DNA of 64,000 nt from JAYKGU01 sp035285585 (GTDB lineage: Bacteria; Cyanobacteriota; Cyanobacteriia; CAKZMO01). This document shows, in pieces, positions 54,404 to 63,079 of this stretch. Numbering within the stretch: the first letter of the stretch is position 1; each line of letters starts with the position of its first letter. Location: the NCBI GenBank assembly GCA_035285585.1, contig JAYKGU010000315.1, forward strand, positions 1 to 64,000, in the 5' to 3' direction. The position numbers and the translations under genes were made by a program. The notes under the pieces were generated by a model, which was not told the DNA's origin, searched no databases, and saw nothing but the letters and a program-made list of their open reading frames with translations.

Positions 54404-54850
54404 ATGAGACTAGAAGACGCTGTTCCAAAGGACGGTTCTAAAAAACGCCGCCGCCGCATTGGCCGAGGAATTTCTGCGGGCCAGGGAGCAAGCGGCGGGT
54501 TTGGTATGCGAGGACAAAAGTCTCGCGCTGGGCGCAGTACCCGTCCCGGCTTCGAGGGTGGCCAGTTACCCCTCTATCGACGGATTCCTAAACTGAAGCA
54601 TTTCCCCCTCGTCAATCGCACCTCGTATACCGTGCTCAACGTGGGCAAGCTGAATAACCTGCCGCCCAATTTTGAGGTAACCCTGGCCTCTCTGATAGAC
54701 CTGGGCATCATTACAGCCAACGATGGCGCACTAAAGATTTTGGGCGATGGTGAACTGAGCGTGCCGCTTACCGTTAAAGCAGCGGCATTTACAAAATCGG
54801 CACGGGCCAAAATTGAGGACGCGGGCGGTCGCTGCGAGACGATCGAGTAA
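54404..54850 (+). CDS. rplO: 50S ribosomal protein L15
   Basis: L15 (148 residues) has the glycine-rich extended N-terminus (KKRRRRIGRGISAGQG, then GFGMRGQKSRAG) and the globular C-terminal domain ending SARAKIEDAGGRCETIE. rpmD (L30) is not between rpsE and rplO, as expected because cyanobacteria lack L30. Confidence 0.97.
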   Translation: MRLEDAVPKDGSKKRRRRIGRGISAGQGASGGFGMRGQKSRAGRSTRPGFEGGQLPLYRRIPKLKHFPLVNRTSYTVLNVGKLNNLPPNFEVTLASLIDLGIITANDGALKILGDGELSVPLTVKAAAFTKSARAKIEDAGGRCETIE

Positions 54851-54957
54851 GGGCGGACTTGGGATCAGTCATCCTGCTTGCTCCACCGGATGAGCGGTAT
54901 GCTAGATAAAGGATTGTTTATTCTTTTGCGACGGGTCACAGCGAGGGAGATGCCCTG

Positions 54958-56265
54958 ATGGTTGTTAGTCGAGATAAGACGCCAACGGCTCAAGAAACGT
55001 TTATGCAAATGGCCCAGGCCGCTGGCCTACGCAAGCGGTTATTAATTACCGTCGGGCTATTAATTCTGGTGCGACTAGGTATTTTTATTCCTGTGCCAGG
55101 GATTGATCGGATCGCCTTCCAAAACAGCATCCAATCTAGCGGTCTGGGCGGCATTGTAGGCTTTCTTGATATCTTCTCTGGTGGTGGTCTCTCGCTTCTG
55201 GGGATTTTCGCCCTGGGAATTATTCCCTACATCAATGCTTCCATCATCATGCAGCTCCTGGCGGCGGCCATTCCCAGCCTGGAAGACCTTCAAAAAAACG
55301 AAGGGGAAGCGGGGCGGCGCAAGATTTCTCAAATCACGCGATATGTAGCCCTGGGCTGGGCAGTCTTACAAAGTTTTGGCATTGGGCTGTTGGTTAACAA
55401 CTTCGCCCTCGAACCCGGTCCCCTCTTCATAGCCAGTACGGTCATTTCCCTCTGCGCAGGCTCCATGTTTGTTATGTGGGTGGGAGAGCTGATTACCGAA
55501 CGGGGCATTGGCAACGGCGCATCCTTGCTGATTTTCGTCAACATCGTCTCAACGCTGCCTCGATCCCTTGGACAAACCATTGAGTTGGCTCAAAGTGGCG
55601 ATCGCAGCCTGGTTGGGGGCATTATTATCTTGCTTCTGGTCTTCCTGATTATGATCGTGGGGATCGTTTTTGTACAGGAAGGTACCCGCCGCATTCCCAT
55701 TGTTTCAGCTCGACGACAGGTAGGGCGCAAAACCTACCTTGAGAAGAGCAGCTACTTACCTCTGAGGCTCAACCAGGGTGGTGTTATGCCCATTATCTTT
55801 GCCTCAGCCGTGCTCATCCTCCCTGCTTCCCTGACACAGGTTATCCCTAACGATTATCTGCGTCAGGTAGTAGAAGCTCTGCGTCCTGGTAATTGGCTCT
55901 ACATGGTTGTCTATCTTTTGCTGATTCTGTTCTTCAGCTACTTCTACGCCTCCCTGGTTGTTAACCCAGTCGATATGTCTCAGAACCTGAAGAAGATGGG
56001 AGCAAGCATTCCAGGAATCCGACCGGGTAAAGCCACCAGCGACTATCTCACACGAGTTCTCAACCGCCTAACTTTCCTGGGAGCAATCTTTTTGGGACTG
56101 GTAGCCATCGTGCCAACGGTGGTTGAGGGAGCAACCCGCGTCACCACGTTCCAGGGCTTAGGGGCTACGTCACTGCTGATTCTGGTTGGAGTAGCCATTG
56201 ACACGGCCAAACAGGTACAGACCTATGTTATCTCCCAGCGATATGAGGGCATGGTGAAGCAGTAA
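54958..56265 (+). CDS. secY: Protein translocase channel subunit SecY
   Basis: SecY (435 residues) is the ten-helix channel of the Sec translocon in plasma and thylakoid membranes. Visible parts: RLGIFIPVPGIDR, the plug-region helix GGGLSLLGIFALGIIPYINA, GNGASLLIFVNI in helix 5, and the cytoplasmic loop around GTRRIPIVSARRQVGRK. The C-terminal helix and tail QVQTYVISQRYEG are complete. In most cyanobacteria adk follows; here it does not. Confidence 0.97.
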   Translation: MVVSRDKTPTAQETFMQMAQAAGLRKRLLITVGLLILVRLGIFIPVPGIDRIAFQNSIQSSGLGGIVGFLDIFSGGGLSLLGIFALGIIPYINASIIMQLLAAAIPSLEDLQKNEGEAGRRKISQITRYVALGWAVLQSFGIGLLVNNFALEPGPLFIASTVISLCAGSMFVMWVGELITERGIGNGASLLIFVNIVSTLPRSLGQTIELAQSGDRSLVGGIIILLLVFLIMIVGIVFVQEGTRRIPIVSARRQVGRKTYLEKSSYLPLRLNQGGVMPIIFASAVLILPASLTQVIPNDYLRQVVEALRPGNWLYMVVYLLLILFFSYFYASLVVNPVDMSQNLKKMGASIPGIRPGKATSDYLTRVLNRLTFLGAIFLGLVAIVPTVVEGATRVTTFQGLGATSLLILVGVAIDTAKQVQTYVISQRYEGMVKQ

Positions 56266-56555
56266 TGCTGGTGTTCAGTAGTCAGCTTCTACGGGGGTCA
56301 ATCTTTAGGATTATGAAGATCCTTAGAAAGATTTGTTAACTTATCCTGGGAGTGCTGTGTAGTCGCGGAGGGTTGAGCTTGGTGTCATTTTCCTAATCAA
56401 TGGCGATCGCGCTCTAGCCTTAAAGCCAAACTGCTTCCCAGAAGTTATTTCCCCCCGCAGGTGGGCTACTCTCCGCCAAAACCCCAAGTAAATCGGAAGG
56501 TGCCGAATAAGAGATATGCCATCTGTCCCACTATTTCCCCAGGAGGAAGCCCGTT
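56266..56555. other. Gap where adk is usually found
   Basis: These 290 bases between secY and infA hold no adenylate kinase gene or recognisable remnant. An imperfect hairpin (AGGAT/ATCCT extended by TCTTT/AAAGA, 56302-56331) could end secY transcripts. AGGAGGAAG at 56541-56549 is the infA ribosome binding site. Confidence 0.6.
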
Positions 56556-56783
56556 TTGTCTAAACAAGATCTGATTGAAATGGAAGGAACCGTAACGGAT
56601 TCTCTGCCAAACGCCATGTTTAGGGTGGATCTGGATAACGGGTTTAATGTCCTAGCCCATATCTCCGGGAAGATTCGCCGGAACTACATCAAAATTCTAC
56701 CGGGCGATCGCGTCAAAGTTGAGCTAACCCCTTACGACCTGACCAAAGGGCGCATTACCTATCGCTTGCGAAATAAGAAGTAG
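56556..56783 (+). CDS. infA: Translation initiation factor IF-1
   Basis: IF-1 (75 residues) binds the ribosomal A site during initiation. The OB fold shows MEGTVTDSLPNAMFRVDLDN, HISGKIRRNYIKILPGDRV and PYDLTKGRITYR. The start codon is TTG: the family N-terminus SKQDLIEMEG follows it directly, and the strong AGGAGGAAG site lies seven bases upstream. No in-frame ATG gives a better start. Confidence 0.95.
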   Translation: MSKQDLIEMEGTVTDSLPNAMFRVDLDNGFNVLAHISGKIRRNYIKILPGDRVKVELTPYDLTKGRITYRLRNKK

Positions 56784-56947
56784 GGGAACCACCCCGTTTG
56801 CCGCCTCGCGGAATTTGGGGAACGCGTTTAAGCAGGGAAGGCTGTCAACCTCTCTGCAAATTTTTATGTTGTTGAAACTCCCAATATTAGGTAGAATAGA
56901 TTGTTCTTGTGCTATAGATTTGCAACTCAAGAGATTAGAGAAAAAGG

Positions 56948-57061
56948 ATGAAAGTTAGACCGTCTGTACGAAAAATGTGTGAAAAGTGCCGCATCATCAA
57001 ACGCCGAGGGCGCGTCATGGTGATTTGCGTAAACCCAAAGCATAAGCAACGTCAGGGCTAG
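56948..57061 (+). CDS. rpmJ: 50S ribosomal protein L36
   Basis: L36 (37 residues) is the smallest 50S protein and organises 23S rRNA. It starts MKVRPSVRKMCEKCRIIK and ends NPKHKQRQG. The zinc ligands Cys11, Cys14, Cys27 and His32 are all present, so this is the zinc-binding form. Position between infA and rpsM is standard. AAAGGATG covers its ribosome binding site and start. Confidence 0.96.
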   Translation: MKVRPSVRKMCEKCRIIKRRGRVMVICVNPKHKQRQG

Positions 57062-57131
57062 GCCTAAACCCACAGGGATTCTGTTAGCAGCAATTTAGAA
57101 GAAACGAAAAAATTGAGCAGGAGGGCAGGAA

Positions 57132-57515
57132 GTGGCACGGATTGCCGGAGTGGATCTCCCCAGAGATAAGCGAATTGAGATTGGACTAACTTATATCTAC
57201 GGCATTGGCTTGTCGAGATCAAAGGAAATTTTGGCGGCTACCGGCGTTAATCCTGATGTCCGGGTTAAAGACCTGACTGACGCCGATATTGTTGCCCTGC
57301 GGGAAGTCATTGAAAACGACTATCAGGTTGAGGGTGACCTCAGACGCTGGGAGTCGATGAACATTAAGCGATTGATGGACATCGGTACCTACCGGGGACG
57401 GCGACACCGCATGGGTTTACCTGTCAGAGGACAGCGGACTCGTACTAACGCACGGACTCGGCGGGGTGGTCGCCGTACGGTGGCTGGGAAGAAAAAAGCT
57501 CCAAGTAAGAAGTAA
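57132..57515 (+). CDS. rpsM: 30S ribosomal protein S13
   Basis: S13 (127 residues) bridges the 30S head to the 50S and contacts P-site tRNA. Signatures: ARIAGVDLPRDKRIEIGLTY, then IYGIGLSRSKEIL, the tRNA-contacting GRRHRMGLPVRGQRTRTNAR and a basic tail. The start is GTG; AGGGCAGGA lies upstream. Confidence 0.97.
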   Translation: MARIAGVDLPRDKRIEIGLTYIYGIGLSRSKEILAATGVNPDVRVKDLTDADIVALREVIENDYQVEGDLRRWESMNIKRLMDIGTYRGRRHRMGLPVRGQRTRTNARTRRGGRRTVAGKKKAPSKK

Positions 57516-57614
57516 ACCCCATGTCTTGAGCGCCTTTTTGCAACTGGATGCCCATAGGCGCAAGATCGTTTGGCGAATACAAAGAACAGGCAAAGCATAA
57601 GAGAACCGAAGGCG

Positions 57615-58010
57615 ATGGCAAAGCAAGCACCGAGAAAAGCTGGAGCAAAAAAACAGAAGCGCAATGTTCCCAATGGCGTTGCGCACATTCGTTCCACGTT
57701 TAACAACACAATCGTGACGATCACCGACGTTGCTGGGGAAGCTATTTCCTGGGCTTCTGCAGGTTCAAGTGGGTTCAAGGGTGCCAAGAAGGGAACACCA
57801 TTTGCGGCCCAAACGGCTGCTGAAAATGCGGCCAGGCGTGCTATTGACCAGGGCATGCGGCAAATTGAGGTGATGGTCAGCGGACCAGGTGCCGGACGCG
57901 AAACAGCAATTCGTGCCCTCCAAGGGGCCGGGCTAGAAATTACGCTAATCCGCGATGTCACGCCGATTCCCCATAACGGTTGCCGTCCACCAAAGCGCCG
58001 CAGAGTTTAA
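57615..58010 (+). CDS. rpsK: 30S ribosomal protein S11
   Basis: S11 (131 residues) forms part of the 30S platform. Signatures: GVAHIRSTFNNTIVTITDVA, SSGFKGAKKGTPFAAQTAAE, and the conserved RDVTPIPHNGCRPPKRRRV end. The ATG at 57615, beginning MAKQAPRKAG, is chosen; an open frame runs 45 bases upstream but those residues do not belong to S11. Confidence 0.97.
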   Translation: MAKQAPRKAGAKKQKRNVPNGVAHIRSTFNNTIVTITDVAGEAISWASAGSSGFKGAKKGTPFAAQTAAENAARRAIDQGMRQIEVMVSGPGAGRETAIRALQGAGLEITLIRDVTPIPHNGCRPPKRRRV

Positions 58011-58186
58011 ACCCAGGGCAAGTGCTCAGGAGAATGGATCCGCATCTATACGGCTGCATGCAGGGCCATGGCGATCGCCTTTCAGATTCGCTTCAAGGGG
58101 CGGCTAAGCGAGAAGAGAAAGGGTTAGGAAGAGTTGAGCCGGGAAGGCAAGGGTTGTCTTTCGTTGAGGAAGAGGGAGGCTGGTAG

Positions 58187-59134
58187 ATGGCACAGTTCCA
58201 AGTTGAATGCATTGAAACAAATACAGAGAAAAATCAAAGCCTGTACGGCAAATTTGTGATGGAACCGCTAGAGCGGGGGCAGGGTATTACCGTTGGCAAT
58301 GCCCTTAGGCGGGTGCTGCTGTCTAATCTACTGGGAACAGCGGTGACTGCGGTTCGCATTGCTGGCGTTAGCCACGAGTTCATGACGGTGCCTGGCGTGC
58401 GGGAAGACGTACTGGACATTCTTCTAAATATGAAGGAGGTAGTCTTAAAAAGCTACTCGCCTCAGCCCCAGATTGGCCGCTTGCTGGTGCAAGGCCCAGC
58501 CACTGTGACCGCTGGTCAACTTGACCTGCCTGCAGAGGTCGAGGTGATTGATTCAGACCACTACATTGCATCGGTTTCATCAGGGGCGACTCTGGAAATG
58601 GAGTTTCGCATCGAAAGCGGCGTGGGTTACCGGGCCGTTGACCGGGGGCAAGACGAAACAGCAGCCCTCGACTTCCTGCAAATTGATGCAGTTTTCATGC
58701 CCGTCCGTAAGGTGAACTATTCCATTGAGGATGCTCGCGTGGGCGGCTCCCTGGAAAAGGATCGCCTCGTGCTGGAAATCTGGACAAACGGCAGCCTCAC
58801 CCCCCAGGATGCCATGAGTCAGGCTGCCAGCATTCTGGTAGAGCTCTTCGATCCCCTCAAGGATGTTACGATGGTCACCGACGATGACGGTGATACCCCT
58901 GAAGAGAATCCAGAGAGTCAAATTCCCATTGAGGAACTACAGCTTTCAGTCAGGGCTTATAACTGCCTGAAGCGTGCCCAGATCAATTCGGTTGCAGATC
59001 TGCTTGACTACACTCAGGAAGATCTGCTCGAGATCAAAAACTTTGGAGCCAAGTCGGCAGAAGAAGTCATTGAGGCACTTCAGGAACGCCTGGGCATTAC
59101 CCTGCCCCACGAAAAGTCAGCCAAGTCAGGCTAA
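58187..59134 (+). CDS. rpoA: RNA polymerase alpha subunit
   Basis: RpoA (315 residues) dimerises to start RNA polymerase assembly and contacts activators. The N-terminal domain holds GKFVMEPLERGQGITVGNAL and RRVLLSNLLGTAVTAVRI; a linker with acidic residues near 230-245 follows. The C-terminal domain (LSVRAYNCLKRAQINSVADL, then LLEIKNFGAKSAEEVIEAL) is complete and binds UP elements and regulators such as NtcA. Length is normal for cyanobacteria. Confidence 0.97.
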   Translation: MAQFQVECIETNTEKNQSLYGKFVMEPLERGQGITVGNALRRVLLSNLLGTAVTAVRIAGVSHEFMTVPGVREDVLDILLNMKEVVLKSYSPQPQIGRLLVQGPATVTAGQLDLPAEVEVIDSDHYIASVSSGATLEMEFRIESGVGYRAVDRGQDETAALDFLQIDAVFMPVRKVNYSIEDARVGGSLEKDRLVLEIWTNGSLTPQDAMSQAASILVELFDPLKDVTMVTDDDGDTPEENPESQIPIEELQLSVRAYNCLKRAQINSVADLLDYTQEDLLEIKNFGAKSAEEVIEALQERLGITLPHEKSAKSG

Positions 59135-59267
59135 ATCGAGGGGTACGGGAAAGCGCCACTCTGGCTATTGATTAGTGCTGAGTTGCCAGCCTGATTCGAG
59201 CCTCAAATTTTTCCTTGAATGCCCACTTCTCCTACTGTTGTCTCGCTACTTCGATTGAGTTTCAGCC

Positions 59268-59618
59268 ATGCGCCACCGTTGTCGTGTTCATCAACTAGGC
59301 AAGCCTGCCGATCAGCGCCGTGCCTTACTACGATCGCTCACCACCGAGCTGATTCGTCACGGACGAATTACCACTACCAAAGCCCGCGCCAAAGCTGTGC
59401 GTGAAGAGGCCGACAGAATGATTACCCTCGCTAAAGATGGCTCTCTGGCGGCTCGTCGCCGTGCCCTGGGCTACATGTACGATCAGGATCTTGTACATGC
59501 CCTCTTTGAAGGGGTGAACGAGCGGTATGGCGATCGCAACGGGGGCTATACCCGGATTATCCGGACTGTAAAGCGCCGGGGCGACAGCGCTGAAATGGCG
59601 ATCATTGAGTTGACTTAG
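59268..59618 (+). CDS. rplQ: 50S ribosomal protein L17
   Basis: L17 (116 residues) lies by the tunnel exit. MRHRCRVHQLGKPADQRRAL, TTELIRHGRITTTKARAKAV and the end GGYTRIIRTVKRRGDSAEMA are family signatures. The gap of 133 bases after rpoA contains no gene. Confidence 0.97.
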   Translation: MRHRCRVHQLGKPADQRRALLRSLTTELIRHGRITTTKARAKAVREEADRMITLAKDGSLAARRRALGYMYDQDLVHALFEGVNERYGDRNGGYTRIIRTVKRRGDSAEMAIIELT

Positions 59619-59666
59619 GGCGGTATAGGTCGCTAACCCGATAAACCAGGTTCAGTTGAGTGCGAG

Positions 59667-60545
59667 ATGTCTTTGCAGCGCGATGGGGTAGAAATTCAGC
59701 ATCAGTTGGGTGAGGAGAAGCAGCGGATTGCCCTCATCATCCAATATGCTGGCACCCATTACCACGGCTGGCAGAGGCAGCCCAACCATCTATCGGTTCA
59801 GGAAGTTGTTGAAACGGTGCTTCAGTCGGTGCTGGGCGATCGCGTCGTTCTCCACGGGGCTGGCCGTACCGATTCGGGGGTTCATGCCGCCGCGCAGGTC
59901 GCCCACTTCGATGCGCCTGCGCTGATCCCCGCCCACCGCTGGATGAGTATCCTCAACCACCGCCTCCCCCCCGACATCGTGATTCGCGGTTCAGCTCAGG
60001 TTCCCCCATCCTGGCATGCCCGATTTTCTGCTCTATGGCGGCGCTATCGGTACACCATTTACACTGAAGCCTGCCCTAATCTCTTTGTGAAGCCCTTCAC
60101 CTGGCACTATTACCACGATCCCCTGGATACGGGGCTGATGCAGGAGGCGCTGCAGCCATTATTGGGACGGCATCATTTAGCCGCCTTCCATCGCGCCGGG
60201 TCGAGCCGACCCCATTCCTGGGTGGAGGTGCAGGAGGTCCTGTGTGAGCGCGATCGCGAATTTATTCGCATTGAGCTGCAGGCAAGCGGTTTTTTGTACG
60301 GCATGATGCGGCTGCTGGTGGGAATGCTGGTGGAGGTGGGTCGGGGTTGGCGATCGCCCGGTTCCTTTACCGAGATCTGGCGATCGCAGGGGCGGGATCA
60401 GGTGAAATATGCCGCTCCTCCCCAGGGGCTTTGCCTCTTAAGGGTTGGCTACGCAGATTTTCCCTTTCATCCCCGTCTCTGGTATGACACGCAGCCCCAC
60501 TTTTCCCTTGGTGCTTGCCCAGAGCTGGAATACTGTTCAGGTTAG
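59667..60545 (+). CDS. truA: tRNA pseudouridine(38-40) synthase
   Basis: TruA (292 residues) isomerises uridines 38-40 in tRNA anticodon stems. RIALIIQYAGTHYHGWQRQP begins the catalytic domain; the catalytic aspartate is in GAGRTDSGVHAAAQVAHFD. RRYRYTIYT and FLYGMMRLLVGMLVEVGRG are also conserved. It is embedded between rplQ and rplM, as is usual in cyanobacteria. Confidence 0.96.
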   Translation: MSLQRDGVEIQHQLGEEKQRIALIIQYAGTHYHGWQRQPNHLSVQEVVETVLQSVLGDRVVLHGAGRTDSGVHAAAQVAHFDAPALIPAHRWMSILNHRLPPDIVIRGSAQVPPSWHARFSALWRRYRYTIYTEACPNLFVKPFTWHYYHDPLDTGLMQEALQPLLGRHHLAAFHRAGSSRPHSWVEVQEVLCERDREFIRIELQASGFLYGMMRLLVGMLVEVGRGWRSPGSFTEIWRSQGRDQVKYAAPPQGLCLLRVGYADFPFHPRLWYDTQPHFSLGACPELEYCSG

Positions 60546-60622
60546 GTTTGAGGTTAGGTCAAGAAGGCCGTTGCGATCGCCCGTGATTTTGTAATTTTCC
60601 CTTTATGTAGGTTGCTATCGAT

Positions 60623-61081
60623 ATGATGAACAAAACATACGTTCCCCCTAAAGGCTCTTTTGAGCAGAAATGGTACGTCATTGACGCCGAAAACCAGCGC
60701 CTGGGGCGGTTGGCCACCGTTGCTGCCAACGTCTTGCGGGGTAAAAACAAGCCTATCTATTCTCCCCACATGGACACTGGGGATTTTGTGGTGGTTATCA
60801 ATGCCGAAAAAGTAGCCGTAACCGGCAACAAGCGCACCCAAAAGCTTTATCACCGCCACTCTGGCCGTCCCGGTGGGATGAAGGTGGAAACCTTCGACAA
60901 ACTACAAAAGCGGATCCCGGAGCGGATCGTCGAGCAGGCCATTCGGGGGATGCTGCCTAAGAACTCCCTGGGGCGACAGCTTTTCACCAAGCTCAAAGTT
61001 TATGCTGGTCCTGATCATCCCCATCAGGCGCAGCAGCCTGAACAGTTACAGATTCAAACAGTTCCTGGAGGAAATCAATAA
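60623..61081 (+). CDS. rplM: 50S ribosomal protein L13
   Basis: L13 (152 residues) is an early assembly protein. Signatures: FEQKWYVIDAENQRLGRLAT, SPHMDTGDFVVVINAEKV, and RIVEQAIRGMLPKNSLGRQL. Two adjacent ATG codons could start it. A Gln-rich C-terminus is slightly longer than typical. The stop shares one base with the rpsI start. Confidence 0.97.
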   Translation: MMNKTYVPPKGSFEQKWYVIDAENQRLGRLATVAANVLRGKNKPIYSPHMDTGDFVVVINAEKVAVTGNKRTQKLYHRHSGRPGGMKVETFDKLQKRIPERIVEQAIRGMLPKNSLGRQLFTKLKVYAGPDHPHQAQQPEQLQIQTVPGGNQ

Positions 61082-61494
61082 TGCAGGCGGAAGGTAAAAC
61101 CGATCGGGTGATGTACTGGGGAACAGGACGGCGGAAGTCTTCAGTGGCTCGCGTTCGTCTGGTTCCGGGTAGTGGTCAGTTAATTATCAACGGCAGACCG
61201 GGTGAGGAATATCTCCAGTTCAACCTGGGATATTTGGCAGCCAGCCGTGCTCCCCTGGAAACCCTGGGGCTGGAGGGCGAGTACGACATTCTGGTGAATG
61301 TGAACGGGGGCGGGCTGACTGGTCAAGCCGACTCCATTAAGTTGGGGGTGGCGCGGGCGCTCTGTCAGCTAGACCCTGACAACCGCAAACCACTGAAGAT
61401 TGAGGGCTACCTGACGCGCGATCCCCGTGCTAAGGAGCGGAAAAAGTACGGTCTGCACAAGGCTCGCAAAGCTCCTCAGTACTCCAAACGATAA
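61081..61494 (+). CDS. rpsI: 30S ribosomal protein S9
   Basis: S9 (137 residues) reaches P-site tRNA with its C-terminal tail. GTGRRKSSVARVRLVPGSG, NGGGLTGQADSIKLGVARAL and LTRDPRAKERKKYGLHKARK are signatures, and the tail ends PQYSKR with the conserved terminal Lys-Arg. It is coupled to rplM by TAATG overlap. Confidence 0.97.
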   Translation: MQAEGKTDRVMYWGTGRRKSSVARVRLVPGSGQLIINGRPGEEYLQFNLGYLAASRAPLETLGLEGEYDILVNVNGGGLTGQADSIKLGVARALCQLDPDNRKPLKIEGYLTRDPRAKERKKYGLHKARKAPQYSKR

Positions 61495-61557
61495 TTTTGC
61501 AAGCGCTAATTTCTCTGCGTGGAAATTGAAGACATAGTGACATTGAGGACTTGACCC

Positions 61558-61809
61558 ATGGCAAAAGAGGGAATTCATCCAGAGTGGTATCCAGAGGCGA
61601 AAGTTTACTGCAATGGTGAGCTGGTCGCGACGGTTGGCTCCACCAAGCCAGAGCTACATGTTGACGTCTGGTCGGGGAATCACCCGTTTTACACAGGAAC
61701 CCAGAAAATCATCGATACGGAAGGTCGCGTGGAGCGGTTCCTGAGAAAGTACGGCATGATGGATACTTCAGCAAATCCAGACGCTGGCAAATCCAAAGGC
61801 AAAAAGTAA
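61558..61809 (+). CDS. rpmE: 50S ribosomal protein L31 (zinc-free form)
   Basis: L31 (83 residues) bridges the subunits. It keeps HPEWYPEAKVYCNGELVATV and HPFYTGTQKIIDTEGRVERF but has DVWSGN where the zinc form has CxxC, so only one cysteine remains and it should not bind zinc. This form is normal for cyanobacteria. A Lys/Gly-rich tail closes it. Confidence 0.95.
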   Translation: MAKEGIHPEWYPEAKVYCNGELVATVGSTKPELHVDVWSGNHPFYTGTQKIIDTEGRVERFLRKYGMMDTSANPDAGKSKGKK

Positions 61810-61960
61810 CCCCCAGGTAAACCAGTTAGAATCGAGTATAGACAGAAACCGTTGGGGCAGATCTCTCAGATCTTGTCGCTACATTTCTTTGTGGCGATCG
61901 CCCAACGGAGTTCAATATGTTCCTTTCTTAAAAGTCGTCTTGGGTTACGCAGGTGCGAAT

Positions 61961-63073
61961 ATGGCCGAGCCTTACATGCTAGAGAAGCTAAAATCCGTCG
62001 AGCAAACCTTCCATGAGTTGACTCGCCGGATGGCTGATCCAGACGTGGCGTCTGATCCCCACGAATTCCAGAAGGTGGCTAAAGTGCGGGCCTCCCTGGA
62101 AGAAACGGTGCGGACGTTTGAAGATTGGCAGGAAAAGCAGCGGGAGCTGGTGGGTGCTCAGCAGATTCTCAAAGAGTCTGGGGGCGATCGCGAAATGCGA
62201 GAAATGGCCCTGCTGGAAGTTGAGGGTCTGGAAGAGGCGATCGAGCACCTGGAAAACCGGCTCAAGGTTCTGCTGCTGCCCCGTGATCCCAATGACGACA
62301 AGAACATCATGTTAGAAATCCGGGCTGGAACAGGTGGCGACGAAGCCAGCATCTGGGCCGGTGACCTGGTTCGCATGTATTCCCGCTATGCGGAAAGCCA
62401 GAACTGGCAGGTCAAGCTGGTGAGCGAGTCCACGGCTGATATGGGAGGCTTCAAAGAAGCTATTTTAGAAATTCGTGGGGATCAGGTCTACAGCAAGCTC
62501 AAGTTTGAGGCCGGGGTTCACCGCGTCCAGCGGGTGCCGGTAACCGAGTCGGGGGGGCGGGTGCATACCTCGACGGCGACGGTGGCGGTGATGCCGGAGG
62601 TCGACGATGTTGAAGTCGAGATTGATCCCAAAGACATCGAGTTAACCACGGCCCGATCGGGAGGCGCAGGCGGCCAAAACGTCAACAAGGTGGAAACGGC
62701 GGTTGACCTGTTTCACAAACCCACGGGGATCCGCATTTTTTGTACGGAAGAGCGATCGCAGCTCCAAAACCGCGAGCGGGCCATGCAAATCCTCCGGGCC
62801 AAGCTCTATGAGCTGAAGCTCCGGGAACAGCAGGAAGCGGTAACCTCTATGCGGCGATCGCAGGTGGGAACGGGATCCCGCTCCGAGAAAATCCGCACCT
62901 ACAATTACAAAGATAACCGCGCCACTGACCACCGGCTGGGAGAAAACTTTACTCTGACAAGTATCTTGGAAGGCGATCTTGAATCGGTGATTCAAACCTG
63001 CATCACCCAAGATCAACAGGAGCAGCTAGAGGCTCTGGCGGCTTCGACCAACTCATCAGCCGCCTCGGTTTAG
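61961..63073 (+). CDS. prfA: Peptide chain release factor 1
   Basis: RF1 (370 residues) reads UAA and UAG and releases the peptide. The codon-recognition tripeptide PVT lies in HRVQRVPVTESGGRVHTSTA, and the catalytic GGQ in ARSGGAGGQNVNKVETAVDL. The ATG at 61961 (MAEPYMLEKLKSVEQTF) is taken; the open frame extends 72 bases upstream without family similarity. It closes the ribosomal gene run. Confidence 0.96.
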   Translation: MAEPYMLEKLKSVEQTFHELTRRMADPDVASDPHEFQKVAKVRASLEETVRTFEDWQEKQRELVGAQQILKESGGDREMREMALLEVEGLEEAIEHLENRLKVLLLPRDPNDDKNIMLEIRAGTGGDEASIWAGDLVRMYSRYAESQNWQVKLVSESTADMGGFKEAILEIRGDQVYSKLKFEAGVHRVQRVPVTESGGRVHTSTATVAVMPEVDDVEVEIDPKDIELTTARSGGAGGQNVNKVETAVDLFHKPTGIRIFCTEERSQLQNRERAMQILRAKLYELKLREQQEAVTSMRRSQVGTGSRSEKIRTYNYKDNRATDHRLGENFTLTSILEGDLESVIQTCITQDQQEQLEALAASTNSSAASV

Positions 63074-63079
63074 GGTGTA

